A DNA stretch of 64,000 bases from Vitis vinifera. Its lineage: Eukaryota > Streptophyta > Magnoliopsida > Vitales > Vitaceae. Position numbers and translations under genes: made by a program. The stretch is taken from assembly GCF_030704535.1 (NCBI RefSeq), contig NC_081821.1:697001-761000 (forward strand), written 5' to 3'. The notes beneath the pieces are model-generated. The model was given only the letters and a program-made list of their open reading frames with translations. It made no database searches and had not been told where the DNA came from. This document shows, piece after piece, positions 44,301-54,918 of the stretch. Numbering within the stretch: the stretch's first letter is position 1; each line of letters begins with the position of its first letter.

Positions 44301-46859
44301 TTTACCCCTTGGGTATCATGAATTTTTTTGGATAGGCCCTCATGGTTATCATGAACGCAAATAAAAGGCATGATGACTCAGATGTTTGACCTGTTTCTCA
44401 AGCTCCCTAGATCTAGCCTCTGCTTCTTCACGCCTTTCTTCTGCAAGTCGAAGCTGCATACAGATTCAGGCACAAATATTACAAATCACAAATAATAAGG
44501 CATTGGAACCATTATTAGATTTACATCTGGTGAGGGGGAAAGGAGCACCTTTTCACGAATATTCTCATTCTCTTCTTGGAGCATATCAAGCTGCAATTTG
44601 AGAATATGTTAGTTTCAACATAGTTGCTTCAGGGAGGAGATTTCAAAATAGTAAGGCTTCATTTGGATTTTGGAAAATTTGAGGGAAAAAACAAGGGAAA
44701 GAAAACAGTGAGAAAATTTGGAAGAAAAAAATGAAAGAAAATAAAAATAAATTTAAATATAATAATTTTTCTCATGTTTTTTCAAATTTATTTTTCATCT
44801 TTTTTCTCCTATATAAAAGATGAAGAATTCGAAAATGTATTAGTTCTAAATTACTTTCATTGTATTTGATCATCCTTCACATTTTCTATGGTAAACCAAA
44901 GCAAGAGATTTTGGGTTCCTTCATACTTTTTTTTCCTTTACAAAAAGAGCATGAAGGTCTTGACTAGTATCCTCATTCTAGCCATTTCAATATGAATACG
45001 TATCTTGTCTAACCTACATAGCTTTCTTCAATCTGTTTCAGAAATTGGCATAGAAACTATTAACAAGATTTTTTTATTTTTTTATTTTTGATAGGTAAAC
45101 AAAGTGAATATATTAAAAGTGCTTGGAAAAGACGCACAAAGTACACAACTATTAACAAGATATAGAAATAGATGTCTTAATGGTATACCTCATCATGAAG
45201 TGCAGATGCCTCATGCTGATTTTCTGCGCCTTTTAAGTTAATATGCCCCAAATCTAATGTAGACCTGCAAAGTTTTACCAATAATAAAATCCAAACAATC
45301 AAATAAATTTGATACATCGTACTGAAAGTTCCCCATAAAATGAAGCTTTCAACTTCCCATTTTAATTAAAAATGTAATGTGTTGATGGAGGCACCTGCAA
45401 GCACAGAATATGAATTGAAAAAAAAAACACAAGAATTCATGTGTACAAAGGTTTTGAACCATTATTGAATAGGTTGACAGACAGCACTCATTATGTGATC
45501 TTTTAGAATTGCAAAAGGTTTTAGACCTTAAGCTTTTGACTCCCAGCAAAAAAGTTTTAGATCTTAAATTTCAACATAATTTAATCCATGGTTTGGAAAA
45601 GAAATTAATGCAATTGCCATATTCCATCAAAGTCGGGAAACACCATCCAGAAGAAATGTGTATTGATTGTCAACATACTAGGTTATCCAGAAAACTCTTT
45701 CAAGAACACTTTTTCACCCTCAGATGCAGCATATAAATATAAATATTGTGTGCATACTTTAGTTTGAAACAAGAGCAATTCAAAGCATAGCCTTAAGCTG
45801 TCTCTGCTTCAAAATATTAATTGTACCATTTTATTAGCAAAAATAATTAAAAATGCGGGCAAAATACTCCACCTTTTTTCTCTGGGCCTATTTTTGGCAG
45901 GAGGTTCCATAGGAGGTATAGAAACGGGATTTCTAAGTGTTGCTCTGCTAGATGGCACTATTGGCATTGCACGAACGGACATTGCTGGCCTTCCAGCTGA
46001 TGTGGATCGAACTGAAGGAGTATGCTCCACAAAGTTCCGACCTAACTAAATACCACAAATTCCAATTAGCCTTCTAAATAGTAAATATCAACCAAGCAGT
46101 CACTAGACTCACTACAACACCGGCAAATCCAAATTCATAATAAATTCATGAATGAACATGGCCTAAATTACTCTACATGCCAATAGATATGGAATTGAAT
46201 CCCAATTCCGTATTCCCTCTTCCACAAAAAATGACTCCACTGCAACCTAAGGAAAAAGTTTGAAATTCCAAGGAATTGAAACATTCCGAATCAAATCCAA
46301 TTACGACCGATGATAACTCCAAAAACGGAACTAAAATTCATCAAAAAGAAGCCGAGATTTAGATCTCCGTTACAAAGAAAATATGAAACTCTAAAGCCTA
46401 AAATTTGCTTTGGTACTTCAAGCTCTGCAGAATTCAAGCCAACTAAACCATTCTATCACCAGTTCAATCAAAAACATAATAACGATACGTATCATTCGAA
46501 CTTACTGCAGGTGACGGAGATCTAGTGGCTCTAGCGGACGAAATCGAATGGTTACTATTAATACTGCTGGCATAAGACGACGGAGCAGGAGGCGGCGGAG
46601 CACTGTACCGAAACCCTAGATCATCGTCGTCGTCGTCGTCGTCAGCCGTCTGCGACGCCATCACCTGCGCCAGACGCTGTGCCGCAGCTTTTGCCGCAAC
46701 ATTTTGACTCCTCTTGATGGTGGACACTCCACCGGCCCCCGACGCCAGACGCGAGTGAGGGTGCGCCGGCGACATCGCCGGAGAAGACGACCCCGTGCTA
46801 CTCGACCCTCCACTCCACTGCCGCCCATACACCGGACTCCCCGTTCTCCTCCGATCCAT
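38321..46859 (-). CDS. SCD2: Coiled-coil protein SCD2 (STOMATAL CYTOKINESIS DEFECTIVE 2)
   Basis: In Arabidopsis SCD2 works with the DENN-domain protein SCD1 in clathrin-associated trafficking during cytokinesis and growth. Seventeen exons: 46859-46506, 46045-45873, 45264-45189, 44590-44549, 44453-44391, 42842-42793, 42715-42688, 42430-42356, 42240-42130, 42054-41994, 41354-41238, 41138-41020, 40746-40677, 40220-40182, 39482-39442, 39099-38973 and 38490-38321. They sum to 571 aa in frame. Residues 1-175 are disordered and Ser/Pro-rich ([15 protein letters not shown] at the start), with an eight-Asp run at 73-80. Residues about 200-325 are a charged coiled coil. The C-terminal third is conserved and globular-looking. 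The last exon has a 10-residue tandem duplication. SCD2 is recognised from the N-terminus and overall architecture. Confidence 0.88.
38351..38410 (-). repeat. 30-bp tandem duplication in the last SCD2 exon
   Basis: Copies 38351-38380 and 38381-38410 encode [10 protein letters not shown] and [10 protein letters not shown], adjacent and in frame near the SCD2 C-terminus. They differ at a few bases, so the duplication is not brand new. Confidence 0.9.
41705..41740. repeat. (GGA)n(AGA)n microsatellite in SCD2 intron 10
   Basis: About eight GGA units run into four AGA units within the intron between 41355 and 41993. Confidence 0.9.
43290..43385 (-). mobile_element. Putative LINE 3' tail in SCD2 intron 5
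   Basis: ATATTTTTTTTATCAGAAAC is followed by ATATATTAATTAAGAATAGA and, later, GATGTACAAAAGG. The order of a T-tract, a GATAAG/TATCAG-like word and GATGTACAA resembles the tail of the LINE at 61195. No target duplication was resolved. Confidence 0.4.
43791..44022. repeat. 116-bp tandem duplication in SCD2 intron 5
   Basis: Two copies offset by 116 bp share AAGTTCAATAATTTAATAAT and AAAAGGAAAATTGGATGGAT, and differ at a handful of positions (for example GATATTCGTTAAG versus GATACTCATTTAG). The segment is AT-rich and intronic. Confidence 0.88.
45055..45161 (-). mobile_element. 77-bp LINE tail with perfect 15-bp target duplication, SCD2 intron 3
   Basis: AACTATTAACAAGAT occurs at 45055-45069 and 45147-45161. 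The 77 bp between (45070-45146) is a T-rich run, then TTTGATAGGTAAACAAAGTG and TATTAAAAGTGCTTGG. On the minus strand this is a poly(A)-ended, heavily 5'-truncated LINE insertion. The target duplication has no mismatches, so it is young. Confidence 0.85.
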
Positions 46860-47522
46860 CAATCTAAAGCCAAAACAGCGACAGGAAGAGAGCTAGATTC
46901 TCGATAAAATATTTCGCCCTGCGCTAGATTCTCGAGAAAAAAATCGAATCGAGATCGGGAGGTGAGGTTGAGAGAAGGACGGAGTGCTTGAGAATCGGGA
47001 TCGGAGAGAGAAGTCGAGGCGGAGAACGAATCACGACCGTCGGATCTATGATGAAGAGCGACGCGGCAGTGGCGGGGGAGAATAGAGGAGAAAACAGCGG
47101 GACCCAGTCTCTGATGGATCTGAGGAAAAGCTGACGTGAAGTTTTGAATCCGAAATTTTCGGGTCATCGGGTTTGATTGTTGGAACCTACTTGGGTGGGG
47201 GTGCTTTCAAGGCTTTTTCCTTTGGGTGTGGGATGAATTTCTTGGAAAGTCAATTACATGTCAACCCTGAAAATTGAATCCATTTTCAACTCTCTGACTT
47301 TGATTTTATAGATATATTTTAGGATGCCTTTTTTTTCTTTTAATCTAACCACAACAAAGAAAATAAATAAATAAAATGATTAATTTAGAAGGGGTTCTGT
47401 TTGTATTTTCCCAAAAAACAAAACATAAATTAGTTTATTCAAAATTTTTTAGAAAAAAAATAAATTTAAGCCTTCGAAAACATTAAAAGCAGAATAAAAT
47501 AACATAAAATACCTTATAAAAC
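46860..47522. other. SCD2 upstream region
   Basis: About 0.66 kb between the SCD2 start and the palindromic element. The part nearest the gene is GC-rich and probably leader; the rest is A-rich. No clear TATA box was found. All farther upstream regulatory DNA is cut off by the element. Confidence 0.5.
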
Positions 47523-47527
47523 CCTTG
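47523..47527. repeat. Left target-site duplication CCTTG
   Basis: CCTTG directly precedes the terminal TGTGG of the palindromic element and matches 55812-55816. Confidence 0.75.
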
Positions 47528-48420
47528 TGTGGACCCCGCATTTCGGCTCAATGCGTTTCCCACCCGATGGCGAAACTCGATTTTGATTTCGAAAAATTGA
47601 TCTTTATTGATTAAGAAAAATTGACTTGGAGTCGCCACTTATTTTTGTTTTATTTTTAAAGGGTAAACAAAATAAGAAAAAAAAACCCTAAGTGTGACTC
47701 CTTGTTTTGGAAAAGGTGGTCTGTGAAAAACCGGATCGGGTTCGGGAGTCAGGTTACTTATCAGGAAGGTACGGTAAAAACCGTAGCACCCTTCTAAGTC
47801 CCTAAAAACGGGTCTCTACTAATAAAATGAAGCAATCATGGCAGTGGACGAGTAGATCAATGAGTACCCAGAATAAATCATGCATACATGAGAATCAAAA
47901 TATGCTTGGACAATTACCAGAGTGAAAGTAGGTGCGTACCTGGGCGACGAGCCACCATGCGCTATCAAGAGAGAGGTTAGTGCACAAGTAAGAAATAATA
48001 GCATGCATGTCGGAGAGCAGGATAAATAAATCATGTATGATAGCCGAGTCAATCAATCAAATCAATCAATAGATCATAAGATCATGTATGTGGGGCCCCC
48101 ACCAAAGCCCGATTAATCTTGCATGAATTAATATCACAAATTCCATTATTTAGGAATTATGAAGATTCATCATTCTTGCTTGTATAAAAATTAAAAGAAA
48201 TATAACATTATTTAAAAAAATCGGAGTGAAATCAAAATTTGTTCGAGAGAAAATTAGATTTTTGATTATTTGGAAATTGAAGTCTCGAAAATTATTTGAG
48301 GACTGGAGTCTTGAGAATTAAATTTAAGAATTAGAATTTTGGATATTAAATTTGAAAGAAATTAGAATTTTGGAAATGGGAAATTAAGTTCAGAAAATTG
48401 GAATTTTGAAGAATTGTTTA

Positions 48421-48777
48421 AAATGGAATTTTGAAATAAATAACTAAAATAATAATAATTAAATAGATTAATGTGAATATCGGAATTTTCAGAAATAACA
48501 ATTTAATTCGGAAATCGAAAGTTTTAAATGAATTGTTTAAAATGGATTTTTAGAATAAATAAATAAAATAATAATAATTAAATAAATTAATGTGAATATC
48601 GGAATTTTCAGGAATAGAAATTTAATTCGAAAATCGGAAGTTTTAAATGAATCGTTTAAAATGGAATTTTAGAATGAATAAATAAAATACTAATGATTAA
48701 ATAAATTAATGGGATTATGGAAATTTTCGGGATTAGGAATTTTCGGAAAATTAAATTTAAAAAATTGATTATTAGGA
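48421..48777. repeat. Three 119-bp tandem units in the left arm
   Basis: AAATGGAATTTT-like starts occur at 48421, 48540 and 48659. Each is followed by an ATAAATAAAATAATAATAAT stretch and by AATATCGGAATTTTC in the first two units. The third unit is the most diverged. The mirror image is at about 54562-54918. Confidence 0.85.
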
Positions 48778-49163
48778 AATTAAATTTAGAATTAGAATTT
48801 TAGAAAATTATTTCGAAAATGGCATTTTTAAAATAAATAAATAATAAATAATAAATAAATGAATAAATTTGGGACTTTGAAATTTTAAAAGAGTTAATGG
48901 AGAATATATATATATATATAAAAGAATAAATAAAATAATCAAAGAAACAAAACTTTTAACATTAAAAATAAAAAAATAAAAAAAAATGATAAAAGATAAA
49001 AAAAAAAAAAAAAAAAAAAACCAAAATGATGGCACGTAGGAGAAAAGAGAAAAAAATAATAATAAACCACTTGAAGCCTGCTGGAACCATGCCACTAATG
49101 GAGAATAAAAAATAATATAAAAAAAAACTCATATTTTGACTTTTAATCACCAATTTCTTTAAA

Positions 49164-49424
49164 CATGCCATAAAAACAAAAGGGCTTCAGCAAATATTTG
49201 CCCGTTATCACTGTTGCTCCAACCTGAACTCAAAGAATAAATTTGAGTTCCCTCTACAGAAACATTAAATAGAGGTTCCCGGTCAAAACTAGGTTCATTA
49301 ACCAGTCCAAAGAATACTCTCACTGAATAATGCTCCCTGGGGCACTCCATTGATAATGCAGAAATTTTCAGGACCTCCAGATGGAGGAAAATAATGGAGA
49401 GTTTTAGGAGGAGGAGAGATGAGA
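49164..49424 (-). pseudogene. Captured malectin-like receptor protein (RLP4-type) exon fragment, left arm
   Basis: On the minus strand, two frames together give LISPPPKTLHYFPPSGGPEN, INGVPQG, then HYSVRVFFGLVNEPSFDREP, VSVEGTQIYSLSSGWSN and IFAEALLFL. This is how the malectin-like domain of plant RLP4-type LRR proteins reads. A one-base frame change between the GVPQG and HYSVR segments breaks it. Neither the rest of the domain nor the LRRs are present. The fragment is non-functional as a protein and was probably picked up by the element from a host gene. Confidence 0.78.
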
Positions 49425-50682
49425 CCGGGAATTATTGCATTAATATTTCAAGAACTATCTGAAAAAATGAGACTGTGCTGTTCGGAGACGACAGCACTCC
49501 TTCGTCGTCCGCATCCTTGGCAGCCGCGACAGCCACCGGAAACCAGTTCACGTTCCGCGCCCTCTCGGATCCATCTGATGAACTATGTTCAGACATCAGA
49601 TTATCGGCGAGCCACGGGAAGCGAAACTGCGAAGAAGGATGGTGGCGAGAAACAGGGGGAAATGAAGAAAAACAGAGTATGTGCATAAAAATATAATATC
49701 ATCAAATCTCACTCCACTTCACCAAGGTAAAAAAAAGGCTTATCAAACAGAATGGTGGGAGGGTTCGGGCGATCTCGACAAACAAGCAAATGGTATAGCC
49801 ATTACACAGCTCATATATAGCATGGTCATCATACAGCTCACATGGGGAAAACAGGGACCAAACAATACATGGAATGAGGAGCAGATTTAACACATTAAAT
49901 AATCTGAACAAGCCTCCAAAAAATCATAAAGAGTTAAGGTATGGCTGAAAATAGAACGAAATGGGTTAAAAATGGAGAACCTAAGGTGCGAAATAATCAA
50001 ACCTGAGCGATTCCTCCCTTGCTCTTCTCTTACAGTTTTCTTGAAAGACTCCTCTCCAGTTGAAATCCGCAAGGAGATTGCTGCGTTTCTCCTCCCCTGT
50101 CGAACGCCTCCCCAAGCTGAAGGATCCCCCCTTTCCTTCTTTCTTCTTCTTCCCTTATTTAGCTTCCTTCCCCTGTTTTGAGTCTTCCTCCACAAGCCAT
50201 CCCCGTACACCATCCCATCTGCCGCCCAAAAAACCGCCCACTTGAGTCCCATCTCTGCCCCAAAAAACCAGCCCTCCCATCATGTCGAGCGGCTCGAGAA
50301 GAAAAAGGTAGGAAAAATAAAAATAAATAAATAATAATAATAATAACTAAAAAAAACTGTCTGCCTCCGGGGGGGGGGTCTATAAACATGGGGCATATTG
50401 CCTTCATTTAGCCCTGGAGGCGATCGTTCTCTCGCATATCCGTTACAGTTTCCATCACTCGATCGAGATATATTGTATTCGCCTCACTGACCATTATTCC
50501 TGAGCTTTTCATCGATATGAGATCTCAACGGAGCATCGTTCGAGATTTGTAGAGTCCCTTTCAGCCATTTCCAGCGGATTGAGCTTTGCAGCGGCATGCC
50601 ACACTGGGGCACACCCCCATCCTTGAGTTCATCGGATCATTTGCAGATTCTCTCACTACTTGATCTACTTCTTGATCTTCAT

Positions 50683-51350
50683 AGGGCATCCCCCTATTGC
50701 CACTGTCTTTACGTTTGGGGCATCCCCCACTGTCTTTTCGTTTGGGGCATCCCCCCACTGTCATTTCGTTTGGGGCATCCCCCCACTGTCATTTACGTTT
50801 GGGGCATCCCCCCGCTGTCATTTACGTTTGGGGCATCCCCCCGCTGTCATTTACGTTTGGGGCATCCCCCCCCTGTCATCCCCCCACTGTCATTTACGTT
50901 TGGGGCATCCCCCTGCTGTCATTTACGTTTGGGGCATCCCCCCGTTGTCATTTACGTTTGGGGCATCCCCCCACTGTCATTTACGTTTGGAGCATCCCCC
51001 CACTGTCAGCTTTGTTTAGGGCATTCCCCTACTGTCGCTTTTGTTTAGGGCATCCCCCTACCTTTAGTTCGTTTAAAGCATCCCTCTATTTTCACTTTGT
51101 TTAGGGCATCCTCCTATCTTTACTTCGTTCAGGGCATCCCCCTGCTTTTAGCTCGTTTAGGACATCCCCCTATCGTCACTTTGTTTAGGGCATCCCCCTA
51201 CTGTCGTTTTTGTTTAGGGCATCCCCCTACCTTTGGTTCGTTTAAAGCATCCCCTTATTTTCAGTTTGTTTAGGGCATCCCCTTTCCTGTCGCCTTGTTT
51301 GGGGCATCCCCCTTGTTTACTTTGTTTAAGGCATCCCCCTACTGTTAGTT
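50683..51350 (+). repeat. Minisatellite of about 23 units of 28-29 bp (GGGGCATCCCCC type)
   Basis: The unit is GGGGCATCCCCCCACTGTCA followed by TTTACGTTT. Early units are nearly identical. Units from about 51010 on drift to AGGGCATCCCCCTACTGTCG and CTTTGTTT forms. One unit carries a partial internal duplication near 50870. Because 29 is not a multiple of three, all three forward frames are open and encode rotations of the same peptide (GASP, GHPP, GIPP). I do not regard them as genes. Confidence 0.92.
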
Positions 51351-52460
51351 CACCTGTGGGCCTTCTAGTTTCGCATTTAGAACTAGCTTTTCGGTTTGGC
51401 TTCCAGAGCTGTTATTTTCTAATTCAGCTTTTAGAGTTAGTTCCTTGGTTTAGCTTCCAGAGCCATTATTCTTCTAGTTTAGTGTTTAAAGTTAGCTTTT
51501 TGATTTGGCTGCCAAAGCTATTATTTTCTCAGTTTCGGCGTTCAGAGCCATCATCACTTTTTAGTTTCGGCGTTCAGAGCCATCGTCGGTTTTCAGATCG
51601 ATATTCAGAGTTGCATCCTCGGTTTCGGCGTTCAGAGTCGTTACCACTGTTCTCAATTTGACGTTCAGAGTCATCATCATCACTATCTTCAGTTTGGCGT
51701 TCAGAGTCATCATCGCTTCTCAGTTTTGGCATTCATAGCCATCACTATTTTCAGTTTGGCGTTCAGAGTCGTTATCACTTCTCAGTCAGCGTTCAGAGCC
51801 ATCGACATTTCCAGTCTTGGCGTTCAGAGCCACCATCACTTTTTAGTTTCGGCGTTCAGAGCCATCATCATCACTTCCTCAGTTTGACGTTCAGAGCCGC
51901 ATTCCCGGTTTCGGCGTTCAAAGCCATCACTATTTTTAGTTTGGCGTTTAGAGCCGTTATCATTTCTCAGTATCAGCGTTCAGAGCCATCACCGTCGTCT
52001 TGTTTAGGCTTCCAGAGCCATCACTGTCGTCTCATTTAGGCTTCCAGAGCCTTCGCTATCATCTCGTTTTGGCTTCTAGAGCCATTACTGTCATCTTGTT
52101 TAGGCTTCCAGAGCCATTTCTATCATCTCGTTTTGGCTTCCAGAGCCATCACTGTCATCTTGTTTAGGCTTCCAAAGCCATCACTGTCATCTCATTTAGG
52201 CTTCCAGAGCCATTACCGTCATCCTGCTTAGGCTTCCAGAGCCATTACCGCCATCTGGTTTAGGCTTCTAGAGCTGTTACCTTCTAGTTTAGTGTTTAGA
52301 GTTAGCTTTTTGGTTTGGCTTCCAGAGCTGTTACTTTCTAGTTTAGCTTTTAGAGTTAGCTTTTTGGTTTGGCTTCCAAAGCTTTTATTTTCTTGGTTTA
52401 AGTATTTAGGGTTAGCTTTTTGGTTTGGCTTCCAGAGCTTTTATTTTCTCAGTTCAGTGT
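51351..52460 (+). repeat. Minisatellite of about 37 diverged units, 26-36 bp (GTTCAGAGCCATCA type)
   Basis: Units centre on GGCGTTCAGAGCCATCATCA in the middle (51530-51980), GGCTTCCAGAGCCATCACTG later (52000-52260), and TTTAGAGTTAGCTTTTTGG at both flanks. The variants form blocks, as expected when neighbouring units duplicate together. It directly follows the first array. Confidence 0.9.
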
Positions 52461-53887
52461 CTAGAGTCGGCCTTGTCATCCAGGGTCACAACTCGTGGCG
52501 TTCATATCCACTGGCATTGCGCATCTTACCTTCATGGTTTTACATTATCCCTTGGTTTTTCCTCACTCCGTTATCCTGTGCTTATCGCCTATTCATCTCG
52601 TAGTCCACATAGGGTAGTCCCCTTTGGGCGCATTCTTGCTCGTACTCCAGGGTGGTTCGACCGTTACTCATCTTTGACGTTGATCTCTTGGGTCGCTTTT
52701 AGAGACATCTTAGAGGGAGTCTGGGTCCTCGATGCAGCTTTAGAGGTGCCTTGAGCCTTTTAGAATTTTAGAGCCTCGAGTGAGTTTGTGTTCTACTTGT
52801 ATCTTTTGGGTTCGGGGGGTCTTTCTTTGTTCTTCGATAGAGTTCACTTCATTTCACTCACTTTTCACACTCATTTTTCACTCTAGTGTTCACGTTCCTT
52901 ACATTCGTGAACTCTATCAAAGAGGGGCATATTTATAGACCCCCCCGGAGGCAGACAGTTTTTTTAGTTATTATTATTATTATTTATTTATTTTTATTTT
53001 TCCTAACTTTTTCTTCTCAAGCCGCTCGACATGATGGGAGGGCTAGTTTTTTGGGGCAGAGATGGGACTCAAGTGGGCGGTTTTTTGGGCGGCAGATGGG
53101 ATGGTGTACGGGGATGGCTTGTGGAGGAAGACTCAAAACAGGGGAAGGAAGCTAAATAAGGGAAGAAGAAGAAAGAAGGAAAGGGGGGGTCCTTCAGCTT
53201 GGGGAGGCGTTCGACAGGGGAGGAGAAACGCAGCAATCTCCTTGCGGATTTCAACTGGAGAGGAGTCTTTCAAGAAAACTGTAAGAGAAAAGCAAGGGAG
53301 GAATCGCTCAGGTTTGATTATTTCGCACCTTAGGTTCTCCATTTTTAACCCATTTCGTTCTATTTTCAGCCATACCTTAACTCTTTATGATTTTTTGGAG
53401 GCTTGTTCGGATTATTTAATGTGTTAAATCTGCTCCTCATTCCATGTATTGTTTGGTCCCTGTTTTCCCCATGTGAGCTGTATGATGACCATGCTATATA
53501 TGAGCTGTGTAATGGCTATACCATTTGCTTGTTTGTCGAGATCGCCCGAACCCTCCCACCATTCTGTTTGATAAGCCTTTTTTTTACCTTGGTGAAGTGG
53601 AGTGAGATTTGATGATATTATATTTTTATGCACATACTCTGTTTTTCTTCATTTCCCCCTGTTTCTCGCCACCATCCTTCTTCGCAGTTTCGCTTCCCGT
53701 GGCTCGCCGATAATCTGATGTCTGAACATAGTTCATCAGATGGATCCGAGAGGGCGCGGAACGTGAACTGGTTTCCGGTGGCTGTCGCGGCTGCCGAGGA
53801 TGTGGACGACGGAGGAGTGCTGTCGTCTCCGAACAGCACAGTCTCATTTTTTCAGATAGTTCTTGAAATATTAATGCAATAATTCCC

Positions 53888-54142
53888 GGTCTCATCTCTC
53901 CTCCTCCTAAAACTCTCCATTATTTTCCTCCATCTGGAGGTCCTGAAAATTTATGCATTATCAATGGAGTGCCCCAGGGAGCATTATTCAGTGAGAGTAT
54001 TCTTTGGACTGGTTAATGAACCTAGTTTTGACCGGGAACCTCTATTTAATGTTTCTGTAGAGGGAACTCAAATTTATTCTTTGAGTTCAGGTTGGAGCAA
54101 CAGTGATAACGGGCAAATATTTGCTGAAGCCCTTTTGTTTTG
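53888..54142 (+). pseudogene. Captured malectin-like receptor protein (RLP4-type) exon fragment, right arm
   Basis: Mirror copy of the left-arm fragment with the same frame change, so the break predates the formation of the two arms or was copied between them. One difference creates an in-frame TGA just after the LLF of the end segment. Recognition rests on the malectin-like phrases VRVFFGLV, EPLFNVSVEGTQ and IYSLSSGWS. Confidence 0.78.
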
Positions 54143-54389
54143 ATGGCATGTTTAAAGAAACTGGTGATTAAAAGTCAAAATATGAGTTTTTTTTATATTA
54201 TTTTTTATTCTCCATTAGTGGCATGGTTCCAGCAGGCTTCAAGTGGTTTATTATTATTTTTTTCTCTTTTCTCCCACGTGCCATCATTTTGGTTTTTTTT
54301 TTTTTTTTTCTTTTTATTTTTATCTTTTATCATTTTTTTTATATTATTTTTAATGTTAAAAGTTTTGTTTCTTTGATTATTTTATTTAT

Positions 54390-54427
<38 letters not shown>

Positions 54428-54561
54428 TCCATTAACTCTTTTAAAATTTCCTAAAATTTCAAAGTCCCAAATTTATTCATTTATTTATTATTTATTATTT
54501 ATTTATTTTAAAAATGCCATTTTCGAAATAATTTTCTAAAATTCTAATTCTAAATTTAATT

Positions 54562-54918
54562 TCCTAATAATCAATTTTTTAAATTTAATTTTCCGAAAAT
54601 TCCTAATCCCGAAAATTTCCATAATCCCATTAACTTATTTAATCATTAGTATTTTATTTATTCATTCTAAAATTCCATTTTAAACGATTCATTTAAAACT
54701 TTCGATTTTCGAATTAAATTTCTATTCCTGAAAATTCCGATATTCACATTAATTTATTTAATTATTATTATTTTATTTATTTATTCTAAAAATCCATTTT
54801 AAACAATTCATTTAAAACTTTCGATTTCCGAATTAAATTGTTATTTCTGAAAATTCCGATATTCACATTAATCTATTTAATTATTATTATTTTAGTTATT
54901 TATTTCAAAATTCCATTT
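54562..54918. repeat. Three 119-bp tandem units in the right arm (mirror copy)
   Basis: Inverted counterpart of 48421-48777. Positions sum to the same constant as the outer ends, so no net gap separates the arms here. Confidence 0.82.

Larger units (their letters stand above)
47528..50390 (+). repeat. Left inverted arm of the palindromic element
   Basis: From the outside in, the arm has about 0.55 kb of unique-looking sequence (AAGTCAATTTTTCTTAATC is near the end on the minus strand) and an AT-rich part with three 119-bp tandem units (48421-48777). A malectin-like gene fragment and a GC-rich stretch (49440-50180) without recognised domains follow. The inner edge is CTGTCTGCCTCCGG followed by TCTATAAA. 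Confidence 0.9.

Noticed and set aside
44650-44900. Second MITE starting with TTCATTTGGATTTTGGAAAA
   Set aside because: No matching inverted end could be found downstream.
49419-50252. Several short frames in the GC-rich part of each arm, mirrored at 53062-53895
   Set aside because: They are identical in both arms because the DNA is duplicated, overlap in several frames, and match no family I recognise.
50683-51350. CRISPR-like regularity of 28-29 bp repeats
   Set aside because: Units abut directly with no unique spacers, the genome is plant nuclear, and the units drift gradually. It is a minisatellite.
50596-51661. Overlapping proline-rich reading frames as genes
   Set aside because: They are rotations of one minisatellite peptide, with no domain, start context or splice structure.
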